A stretch of DNA of 64,000 bases from Helicobacter pylori (GTDB taxonomy: Bacteria; Campylobacterota; Campylobacteria; Campylobacterales; Helicobacteraceae), in assembly GCF_900120335.1 (NCBI RefSeq), contig NZ_LT635477.1:1178001-1242000 (forward strand). Direction: 5' to 3'. The notes under the pieces were generated by a model. That model did no database searches. It saw only the letters and a program-made list of their open reading frames with translations, and was not told the origin of the DNA. Position 1 is the stretch's first letter. Each line of letters opens with the position of its first letter. A program made the translations under genes and the position numbers. Shown in pieces: positions 57,972-64,000 of the stretch.

Positions 57972-58604
57972 ATGACAAGCGCTCTGTTAGGCTTACAAAT
58001 TGTTTTAGCGGTATTGATTGTGGTGGTGGTTTTGTTGCAAAAAAGTTCTAGCATCGGCTTAGGGGCTTATAGCGGGAGCAACGATTCTTTATTTGGCGCT
58101 AAAGGGCCCGCAAGCTTTATGGCGAAATTGACCATGTTTTTAGGCTTATTGTTTGTCATCAACACCATCGCTTTGGGCTATTTTTACAACAAAGAATACG
58201 GCAAGAGCGTTTTAGATGAAACTAAAACCAACAAAGAGCTTTCGCCCTTAGTCCCTGCCACCGGCACGCTCAACCCTACGCTTAATCCCACACTCAACCC
58301 AACGCTCAACCCTTTAGAGCAAGCCCCAACTAATCCTTTAATGCCTACACAAACGCCTAACGAACTCCCTAAAGAGCCAGCCAAAACGCCTTTTGTTGAA
58401 AGCCCCAAACAGAATGAAAAGAATGAAAAGAATGAAAAAAATGAAAAGAATGAAAAGAATGAAAAAAATGATGCCAAAGAAAATGGTATAAAGGGTGTTG
58501 AAAAAACCAAAGAGAACGCCAAAACGCCCCCAACCACCCACCAAAAGCCTAAAACGCATGCGCAAACCAACGCCCACACAAACCAAAAAAAGGATGAAAA
58601 ATAA
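57972..58604 (+). CDS. secG: preprotein translocase subunit SecG with a long repeat-rich tail
   Basis: The N-terminal 75 residues are a normal SecG: helix [20 protein letters not shown], conserved [20 protein letters not shown], helix [21 protein letters not shown] tail of about 130 residues follows, rich in Thr, Pro, Asn, Lys and Glu, with four TLNP repeats and six NEK repeats. E. coli SecG has 110 residues and no such repeats. I use the ATG at 57972; a GTG at 57966 closer to AAGGA is possible (two more residues). The TAA overlaps the frr ATG. Confidence 0.9.
   Translation: MTSALLGLQIVLAVLIVVVVLLQKSSSIGLGAYSGSNDSLFGAKGPASFMAKLTMFLGLLFVINTIALGYFYNKEYGKSVLDETKTNKELSPLVPATGTLNPTLNPTLNPTLNPLEQAPTNPLMPTQTPNELPKEPAKTPFVESPKQNEKNEKNEKNEKNEKNEKNDAKENGIKGVEKTKENAKTPPTTHQKPKTHAQTNAHTNQKKDEK
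58266..58313 (+). repeat. four 12-bp units in secG encoding TLNP
   Basis: Codons Thr-Leu-Asn-Pro four times in a row with small third-base differences (ACG CTC AAC CCT and variants). In frame, so changes in unit number would alter tail length but not the frame. Confidence 0.9.
58413..58466 (+). repeat. six 9-bp units in secG encoding NEK
   Basis: AATGAAAAG or AATGAAAAA six times in a row, encoding Asn-Glu-Lys repeats. In frame, and prone to length change by slippage. Confidence 0.92.
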
Positions 58605-59161
58605 TGTTACAAGCCATTTATAACGAAACCAAAGATTTGATGCAAAAAAGCGTTCAAGCTTTAAACAGGGATTTTTCCACTCTAAGGAGCGCGAAAGTTT
58701 CAGTCAATATTTTAGATCACATCAAAGTGGATTATTACGGCACGCCCACCCCTTTAAACCAAGTCGGCTCCGTGATGAGCTTGGATGCGACCACCCTTCA
58801 AATCAGCCCATGGGAAAAAAACCTGCTCAAAGAAATTGAACGATCCATTCAAGAAGCCAATATCGGCGTCAATCCTAATAACGATGGCGAAACGATCAAG
58901 CTTTTTTTCCCACCCATGACAACCGAGCAAAGGAAACTCATCGCAAAAGACGCCAAAGCGATGGGCGAAAAGGCTAAAGTGGCTGTGAGGAATATCCGCC
59001 AAGACGCTAACAACCAGGTGAAAAAATTAGAAAAAGACAAAGAGATCAGCGAAGATGAAAGCAAGAAAGCCCAAGAGCAGATCCAAAAAATCACCGATGA
59101 CGCCATTAAAAAAATTGATGAAAGCGTGAAAAACAAAGAAGACGCTATTTTAAAGGTCTAA
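58604..59161 (+). CDS. frr: ribosome recycling factor
   Basis: RRF, 185 residues, splits post-termination ribosomes with EF-G. Conserved segments: [50 protein letters not shown], and the second arm of domain [21 protein letters not shown]. It overlaps secG by one base (TAATG) and is followed by pyrE after 3 nt. Confidence 0.97.
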   Translation: MLQAIYNETKDLMQKSVQALNRDFSTLRSAKVSVNILDHIKVDYYGTPTPLNQVGSVMSLDATTLQISPWEKNLLKEIERSIQEANIGVNPNNDGETIKLFFPPMTTEQRKLIAKDAKAMGEKAKVAVRNIRQDANNQVKKLEKDKEISEDESKKAQEQIQKITDDAIKKIDESVKNKEDAILKV

Positions 59162-59164
59162 ACC

Positions 59165-59770
59165 ATGGATATTAAGGCATGTTATCAAAACGCTCAAGCG
59201 CTATTAGAGGGGCATTTCTTGCTCAGCAGCGGGTTCCATTCCAATTATTATTTGCAATCCGCTAAAGTCTTAGAAGATCCCAAACTAGCCGAACAATTAG
59301 CGCTAGAATTAGCCAAACAAATCCAAGAAGCTCATTTGAATATTGAATGCGTTTGCTCGCCTGCGATTGGGGGGATCTTGGCTGGGTATGAGCTTGCAAG
59401 GGCTTTGGGCGTGCGTTTTATCTTCACTGAAAGGGTGGATAATATCATGACATTAAGGCGTGGTTTTGAAGTCAAAAAAAACGAAAAAATTTTAGTGTGT
59501 GAGGACATCATCACTACGGGGAAATCCGCCATGGAATGCGCTAAAGTTTTAGAAGAAAAGGGTGCTCAAATCGTGGCTTTTGGCGCTCTAGCTAATCGGG
59601 GCATTTGCAAACGCGCTCATTCTCATTTAAAAGCTCAAGAGGGCGCGTGTTTGCCTAGCCATTTGCCCCTGTTTGCTTTAGAAGATTTTGTTTTTGACAT
59701 GCACAAGCCTAGCTCTTGTCCTTTATGCGCTACTAGCGTTGCTATCAAACCGGGAAGTCGTGGCAACTAA
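59165..59770 (+). CDS. pyrE: orotate phosphoribosyltransferase
   Basis: OPRTase, 201 residues; it makes OMP from orotate and PRPP. N-terminal [20 protein letters not shown]; family loop [24 protein letters not shown] motif [20 protein letters not shown]. The C-terminus has a cysteine-bearing extension ([16 protein letters not shown]) typical of epsilonproteobacterial and thermophile PyrE. Its end overlaps the next gene by 11 nt. Confidence 0.94.
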   Translation: MDIKACYQNAQALLEGHFLLSSGFHSNYYLQSAKVLEDPKLAEQLALELAKQIQEAHLNIECVCSPAIGGILAGYELARALGVRFIFTERVDNIMTLRRGFEVKKNEKILVCEDIITTGKSAMECAKVLEEKGAQIVAFGALANRGICKRAHSHLKAQEGACLPSHLPLFALEDFVFDMHKPSSCPLCATSVAIKPGSRGN

Positions 59771-60224
59771 GAAAACCAAAAAAAATAAAACCCCAGAAAA
59801 AAAGCATGTTTTAGAAAGCCCTTTAAAAGGGCTGTATCTTTCTTTGCGCTTAAAGGCTTTCATCACTGATATTTTTATGATTTATACCCCCATGCTTTAT
59901 ATAATGACTTATGCGATTTTAGGGAGCGCGAAGGATTTTAGGGAAAACCAGAACGCGATTTTTTTATGCCTGCTTTTTTACGCCCTAACGCACAGCTTTT
60001 TTATCGCTTTTAAATCCCAAAGCCCTGGAATGCGTTACGCTCAGTTTAAATTGGTCAAAAATAATGGTAAAGAAGTGGGCTTTTTTTTGGCGTTGTGGCG
60101 CTTTGTCTTGTGGGTGTTGAGCATGGGGTTACTTATAGGGTTTGTTGCGCCTTTTATTTTTAAGTTTTTTTTGCATGACAAATTCAGCGGCACTCATATT
60201 GAAATCATCAAGGAGGAAATATGA
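59760..60224 (+). CDS. RDD-family membrane protein
   Basis: A 154-residue protein, most likely starting at the GTG at 59760 (GGGAAG just upstream), giving [20 protein letters not shown], a strongly basic N-terminus. The RDD domain follows: [20 protein letters not shown], then helix two, [20 protein letters not shown] and helix three [19 protein letters not shown]. Function unknown. The longer frame reaching back to 59688 would be entirely inside pyrE and is not preferred. It overlaps the sirtuin gene (ATGA). Confidence 0.72.
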   Translation: MATKKTKKNKTPEKKHVLESPLKGLYLSLRLKAFITDIFMIYTPMLYIMTYAILGSAKDFRENQNAIFLCLLFYALTHSFFIAFKSQSPGMRYAQFKLVKNNGKEVGFFLALWRFVLWVLSMGLLIGFVAPFIFKFFLHDKFSGTHIEIIKEEI

Positions 60225-60910
60225 AAAATTTAGTGATCTTAAGTGGGGCTGGCATTTCAGCAGAGAGCGGGATTAAAACCTTTAGAGACGCTGGCGGTTT
60301 GTGGGAAGGGCATGACATCATGGAAGTCGCCTCGCCTTATGGCTGGAAAAAGAACCCGCAAAAGGTGTTGGATTTTTACAACCAAAGGCGCCGACAGCTT
60401 TTTGAAGTTTATCCTAACAAAGCCCACAAGGCTTTAGCGGAATTGGAAAAACACTATCAAGTTAATATCATCACCCAAAATGTAGATGATTTGCATGAAA
60501 GGGCGGGTTCTTCTCGCATTTTGCACTTGCATGGGGAATTATTGAGCGTTCGCAGCGAGAAAAATCCTAATTTAGTCTATAGATGGGAAAAGGACTTGAA
60601 TTTAGGCGACTTGGCCAAGGACAAATCGCAATTACGCCCTGATATTGTGTGGTTTGGCGAAGAGGTGCCTTTGCTTAAAGAAGCGGTTTCTTTAGTCAAA
60701 CAAGCACACCTTTTAATCATCATTGGCACTTCTTTGCAAGTCTATCCCGCCGCTAGCCTCTATACGCATGCGCATAAAGACGCCCTCATTTATTACATTG
60801 ACCCTAAAGCTAAAAACGCCCGTTTGCCCCAGAATGTCCAATGCATTAATGAAAGCGCGGTGCATGCCATGCAAGATTTAATGCCCAAACTCATAGAAAT
60901 GGCCTCTTAA
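60221..60910 (+). CDS. cobB: sirtuin-type NAD-dependent protein deacylase
   Basis: Sir2 family, 229 residues. Motifs: LVILSGAGISAESGIKTFRD near residues 4-23, ITQNVDDLHERAGSSRILHL with the general base in HLHGELL, and IIIGTSLQVYPAA. FYNQRRRQL carries the Tyr and Arg pair that in class III sirtuins binds succinyl or malonyl lysine. The four zinc cysteines expected after HLHGEL are absent: no Cys occurs between residues 110 and 150. Activity therefore needs a zinc-free small domain. It lies at the end of secG-frr-pyrE-RDD. Confidence 0.85.
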   Translation: MKNLVILSGAGISAESGIKTFRDAGGLWEGHDIMEVASPYGWKKNPQKVLDFYNQRRRQLFEVYPNKAHKALAELEKHYQVNIITQNVDDLHERAGSSRILHLHGELLSVRSEKNPNLVYRWEKDLNLGDLAKDKSQLRPDIVWFGEEVPLLKEAVSLVKQAHLLIIIGTSLQVYPAASLYTHAHKDALIYYIDPKAKNARLPQNVQCINESAVHAMQDLMPKLIEMAS

Positions 60911-61017
60911 GAGATGTTGAAATAATTTTTATTTTTTCAGCTAACGATTAGCAAAAACATGGTTTAATTGCTTCCATCGTTTGCTAAAAGTAATGATTAA
61001 AGGAGTTTGAGAGCCTG
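60911..61017 (+). promoter_or_regulatory. leader and promoter region of the nuo operon
   Basis: This 107-bp gap precedes the nuo genes. It is AT-rich, with an imperfect inverted pair (AACGATTAGCAAAAAC and CATCGTTTGCTAAAAG as partial direct or inverted matches) and AAAGGAG before nuoA. A TAATGAT at about 60991 may be a weak -10 box. I am not certain of the promoter. Confidence 0.3.
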
Positions 61018-61419
61018 ATGCAACAAGCCGCAGAAGCATTGAATCACCCCTATTTTGGCGTTTTTGTTTTGTTGGTGTTCACCTTTTGGGTGTTTAACTT
61101 AACCTTAAGGATTCAAAGGTTTTTAAGCCGTAAAATGGCTCAAAAAAAGGGCGAAAAGCTCAAGCTCGCTCCCTATGAATGTGGGCCTGTGGCTCTCAAG
61201 CAGCCTAATAGGGTGTCCCATCATTTTTATATCATGGCCATGCTTTTTATTTTATTTGATGTAGAAATCGTTTTCATGTTCCCTTGGGCGATTGATTTTA
61301 AAAAGTTAGGCTTGTTTGGGCTCGTTGAAATGCTAGGCTTTGTCTTCTTTTTGGCAATCGGTTTTATTTACGCTTTGAAGCGAAACGCTTTGAGTTGGCA
61401 AAAATTAGAGGTGAAATAA
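61018..61419 (+). CDS. nuoA: NADH-quinone oxidoreductase subunit A
   Basis: NuoA, 133 residues, with three membrane helices. Signature segments: [20 protein letters not shown] and [20 protein letters not shown], with the Asp and Glu of the DVE motif. First gene of the complex I operon; its stop codon overlaps the nuoB start by one base. Confidence 0.96.
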   Translation: MQQAAEALNHPYFGVFVLLVFTFWVFNLTLRIQRFLSRKMAQKKGEKLKLAPYECGPVALKQPNRVSHHFYIMAMLFILFDVEIVFMFPWAIDFKKLGLFGLVEMLGFVFFLAIGFIYALKRNALSWQKLEVK

Positions 61420-61898
61420 TGCAACAAGCACCAGTTATTCTAAGCACTTTGGATAAATTATTGAATTGGGGGCGTTCTAATTCGCTCTGGCCCTTAACTT
61501 ATGGCTTGGCGTGTTGCGCGATTGAGATGATGGCGACAGGGGGTTCAAGGTTTGATTTTGACAGATTTGGCACGATTTTTAGAGCGAGTCCTAGGCAATC
61601 TGATGTGATGATCATCGCTGGCACGCTCACTAAAAAACATGCCGAGTTTATGCGCAGGCTCTATGATCAAATGCCTGAGCCTAAATGGGTGATTTCTATG
61701 GGGAGTTGTGCTAACACGGGCGGGATGTTTAACACTTATGCGACCGTTCAAGGAGCGGATAGGATCGTTCCTGTGGATATTTATTTACCCGGTTGCGCAC
61801 CGCGCCCAGAGACTTTACAATACGCTCTTATGGTTTTGCAAGATAAGATCAGACGCTCTAAAGCGATCAAACAAGACGCTCCTAAAAGGTTAGTGTGA
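61419..61898 (+). CDS. nuoB: NADH-quinone oxidoreductase subunit B
   Basis: NuoB/PSST, 159 residues from the ATG at 61419 ([20 protein letters not shown]). It holds cluster N2: the tandem Cys in [16 protein letters not shown], the Cys in [12 protein letters not shown], and the Cys in [11 protein letters not shown]. Length is normal. A longer reading from 61395 would lie inside nuoA and is not preferred. TGATG overlap with nuoC. Confidence 0.96.
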   Translation: MQQAPVILSTLDKLLNWGRSNSLWPLTYGLACCAIEMMATGGSRFDFDRFGTIFRASPRQSDVMIIAGTLTKKHAEFMRRLYDQMPEPKWVISMGSCANTGGMFNTYATVQGADRIVPVDIYLPGCAPRPETLQYALMVLQDKIRRSKAIKQDAPKRLV

Positions 61899-62695
61899 TG
61901 GTAAGAAAACAATCCCCTTATGAAGATGTGCAAAAACAATCGCGCCAGCATGACCCCTATAAAATCATAGAACCCACCCCTAAAAAATACTTAGAGGGCA
62001 GTGCTTATGAGGTCATTTACAACCACCTTTCTTACAAGCATGAGATTTTAGACAAATACATAGAGACTAACACGGCTGTGTTTTGGATCAAAAAAGACGA
62101 TATTTTTTCTGTCGCTACGATTTTAAGGCATTTGGGCTATGAGTGTTTGAGCGAAATGAGTGCGATAGATTTGTGCGCTAAAAAAGGGCATTTTGAATTG
62201 TTTTATCAATTCGTGGGTTTTAGCGATAGCTGTAAGAACCGCCGTAGGGTGCGCGTGAAATGCGTTTTGTTGCCTAATGAGAGCGTGGATTCTTTGAGTT
62301 TTTTATACCGATCGGCTAATTGGAGCGAGAGGGAAGCGTATGACATGCTTGGTATTGTGTTTGACAAACACCCCTATTTGAAGCGCCTTATCATGCCGCA
62401 TGATTGGGTAGGCCACCCTTTATTGCGCTCTTACCCGCTCAAAGGCGATGAATTCGCCCAATGGTATGAAGTGGATAAAATTTTTGGCAAAGAATACCGA
62501 GAAGTGGTGGGTAAAGAGCAGAGAGACAGCGCGAGAGTGGATGAAAAAGACACTTTCAATTTTGCAAAAATCGGCTATGAGCAGGGCAAGGGCGAAGAAT
62601 TAAAAGAAACAGAAGAAAAGCATGCGTTTAAGAAAATCCCTTTTGTCAAAGATTTGCACAAAATCGCCCCCACTATCTTAAAAAAGAGGCTATAA
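61898..62695 (+). CDS. nuoC: NADH-quinone oxidoreductase subunit C
   Basis: NuoC (30-kDa subunit), 265 residues. The conserved core is [20 protein letters not shown], then [20 protein letters not shown] near residues 145-184. The first 60 residues and the Lys/Glu-rich C-terminal 60 residues are extensions compared with the short E. coli-type core. Not fused to NuoD, unlike E. coli NuoCD. Confidence 0.95.
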   Translation: MVRKQSPYEDVQKQSRQHDPYKIIEPTPKKYLEGSAYEVIYNHLSYKHEILDKYIETNTAVFWIKKDDIFSVATILRHLGYECLSEMSAIDLCAKKGHFELFYQFVGFSDSCKNRRRVRVKCVLLPNESVDSLSFLYRSANWSEREAYDMLGIVFDKHPYLKRLIMPHDWVGHPLLRSYPLKGDEFAQWYEVDKIFGKEYREVVGKEQRDSARVDEKDTFNFAKIGYEQGKGEELKETEEKHAFKKIPFVKDLHKIAPTILKKRL

Positions 62696-62696
62696 A

Positions 62697-63926
62697 ATGG
62701 CTCAAAATTTCACGAAACTCAACCCCCAGTTTGAAAACATCATTTTTGAACATGACGACAACCAAATGATTTTAAACTTTGGCCCCCAACACCCCAGTAG
62801 CCATGGGCAATTGCGCTTGATTTTGGAATTGGAGGGTGAAAAAATCATTAAGGCTACCCCTGAAATTGGCTACTTGCATAGAGGCTGTGAAAAGTTAGGC
62901 GAAAACATGACCTATAACGAATACATGCCCACTACTGACAGGTTGGATTACACTTCTTCTACCAGCAATAATTACGCTTACGCTTATGCGGTAGAGACCT
63001 TGCTCAATTTAGAAATCCCGCGCCGAGCGCAAGTGATCCGCACGATTTTACTAGAGCTTAACCGCATGATTTCACACATCTTTTTTATCAGCGTGCATGC
63101 TTTAGATGTGGGGGCGATGAGCGTGTTTTTGTATGCGTTTAAAACGAGGGAATACGGGCTGGATTTGATGGAGGATTATTGCGGAGCCAGGCTCACGCAT
63201 AACGCTATAAGGATTGGGGGCGTGCCTTTGGATTTGCCCCCGAATTGGTTAGAGGGCTTAAAAAAGTTTTTAGGCGAAATGAGGGAATGCAAAAAACTCA
63301 TTCAAGGCTTATTGGATAAGAATCGCATTTGGCGGATGCGCTTGGAAAATGTGGGCGTTGTAACGCCAAAAATGGCGCAAAGTTGGGGCATGAGCGGTAT
63401 CATGTTAAGAGGGACTGGGATCGCTTATGACATTAGAAAAGAAGAACCTTATGAGCTTTATAAAGAGCTTGATTTTGATGTGCCGGTGGGCAATTATGGC
63501 GATAGTTATGATCGGTATTGTTTGTATATGTTAGAAATTGATGAAAGCATTCGCATCATTGAGCAACTCATTCCCATGTATGCTAAAACCGATACGCCCA
63601 TCATGGCCCAAAACCCGCATTACATTTCCGCCCCAAAAGAAGATATAATGACGCAAAACTACGCCTTGATGCAGCATTTTGTTTTAGTGGCTCAAGGCAT
63701 GCGCCCGCCCGTTGGGGAAGTGTATGCCCCCACAGAAAGCCCTAAAGGGGAATTAGGGTTTTTTATCCATTCAGAGGGCGAGCCTTACCCTCACAGATTA
63801 AAAATCAGAGCCCCTAGCTTTTATCACATCGGGGCTTTAAGCGATATTTTAGTGGGGCAATATTTAGCGGATGCAGTAACCGTGATTGGCTCAACCAATG
63901 CGGTGTTTGGCGAGGTGGATAGATGA
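62697..63926 (+). CDS. nuoD: NADH-quinone oxidoreductase subunit D
   Basis: NuoD (49-kDa subunit), 409 residues, forms the quinone cavity with NuoB. Motifs: [20 protein letters not shown] near residues 24-43 with the conserved His, [14 protein letters not shown], and the C-terminal [20 protein letters not shown] region. It overlaps the next gene by 4 nt (ATGA). Confidence 0.97.
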   Translation: MAQNFTKLNPQFENIIFEHDDNQMILNFGPQHPSSHGQLRLILELEGEKIIKATPEIGYLHRGCEKLGENMTYNEYMPTTDRLDYTSSTSNNYAYAYAVETLLNLEIPRRAQVIRTILLELNRMISHIFFISVHALDVGAMSVFLYAFKTREYGLDLMEDYCGARLTHNAIRIGGVPLDLPPNWLEGLKKFLGEMRECKKLIQGLLDKNRIWRMRLENVGVVTPKMAQSWGMSGIMLRGTGIAYDIRKEEPYELYKELDFDVPVGNYGDSYDRYCLYMLEIDESIRIIEQLIPMYAKTDTPIMAQNPHYISAPKEDIMTQNYALMQHFVLVAQGMRPPVGEVYAPTESPKGELGFFIHSEGEPYPHRLKIRAPSFYHIGALSDILVGQYLADAVTVIGSTNAVFGEVDR

Positions 63927-64000
63927 AACGCTTTGATTTACGCCCCTTAAAAGCAGATATTTTTGAACGCTTAGAAGAATTGATTGAAAAAGAAATGCAA
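63923..64000 (+). CDS. start of the gene found in place of nuoE (HP1264-like), partial
   Basis: An ORF from the ATG at 63923 reads [20 protein letters not shown] and then IEKEMQ to the window edge. Canonical nuoE (NADH-side 2Fe-2S subunit) would be expected here. In H. pylori nuoE and nuoF are absent and two unrelated short genes (HP1264 and HP1265) occupy their place. Only 26 residues are visible, so this rests on position and memory. Confidence 0.7.
   Translation, partial: MKRFDLRPLKADIFERLEELIEKEMQ

Noticed and set aside
58184..58579. Phe/Ser-rich minus-strand ORFs opposite secG
   Set aside because: They are the complement of the NEK and TLNP repeats; composition is an artefact and no start signals are seen.
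59688..59759. Extended N-terminus for the second RDD protein
   Set aside because: It would lie entirely within pyrE in another frame, and a GTG with a plausible ribosome-binding site exists at 59760.

Overview
The window is a contiguous piece of a Helicobacter pylori chromosome. Gene content and order match the HP1198-HP1264 stretch of strain 26695 as I remember it. Species-specific markers include the start of the fused rpoB-rpoC gene, iceA2 next to the CATG methyltransferase hpyIM, the O-antigen flippase wzk, HobA, the phase-variable adhesin gene babB and a formamidase gene. The base composition is that of an AT-rich epsilonproteobacterium, genes are packed tightly with many 1-11 nt overlaps, and no IS element, prophage or CRISPR array was found. 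The iceA2 allele, and babB sitting between the DUF465 gene and rpsR, resemble strain J99 more than 26695.

Layout. 1-8402 (minus): transcription and translation block, transcribed from a near-consensus promoter at about 8431-8460: tRNA-Thr, tRNA-Tyr, tRNA-Gly, tRNA-Thr, tuf, rpmG, tRNA-Trp, secE, nusG, rplK, rplA, rplJ, rplL, then rpoB(C), which runs off the left edge. 8.5-13.5 kb: wzk flippase, a HAD phosphatase, hpyIM, iceA2 and cysE. 13.7-21.3 kb (minus): two tRNA-Leu genes, atpE, pnp, a PRTase-like gene, lptD, an RDD membrane protein and a frameshifted purD. 21.6-25.9 kb (minus): dld, uppS and an ABC ATPase. 26-27.4 kb (plus): rhodanese, hemD and crcB/fluC, then hemW (minus) and a cytochrome c553 gene (plus). 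29-33 kb (plus): an overlapping operon rppH-lysC-hobA-holB-folP. 33.1-37.9 kb: a sigma54-driven gene, a 33-codon ORF, two membrane proteins, a DUF507 gene and carA. 38-40 kb: a frameshifted amiF and two small membrane-protein genes that share a duplicated promoter with poly-A tracts of different length. 40.1-43.6 kb: maf, alaS and a DUF465 gene. 43.6-47.3 kb: the bab locus. 47.3-48.6 kb: rpsF-ssb-rpsR. 48.9-57.9 kb (minus): trpS-oppA-oppB-SH3 protein-aroE-rnr-holA, preceded by bioC. 58-60.9 kb (plus): secG-frr-pyrE-RDD-sirtuin. 61-64 kb (plus): nuoABCD and the start of the gene that replaces nuoE in this genus.

What stands out. The core genes are ordinary, and I do not see a new multi-gene system. 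The unusual content is switchable or broken DNA. babB is read out of frame by a (CT)9 tract and has a 15-nt poly-A tract over its -35 region. Upstream of it lie fourteen exact tandem copies of a 10-bp unit, and downstream an A-rich, exactly 239-bp tandem duplication. Diverged copies of one intergenic sequence lie on both sides of the bab locus. amiF carries a 2-nt deletion, purD a 1-nt loss in a G tract, and one small membrane gene can only be read from TTG unless a G is added. These indels are either true strain variation or sequencing errors; the read data would decide.
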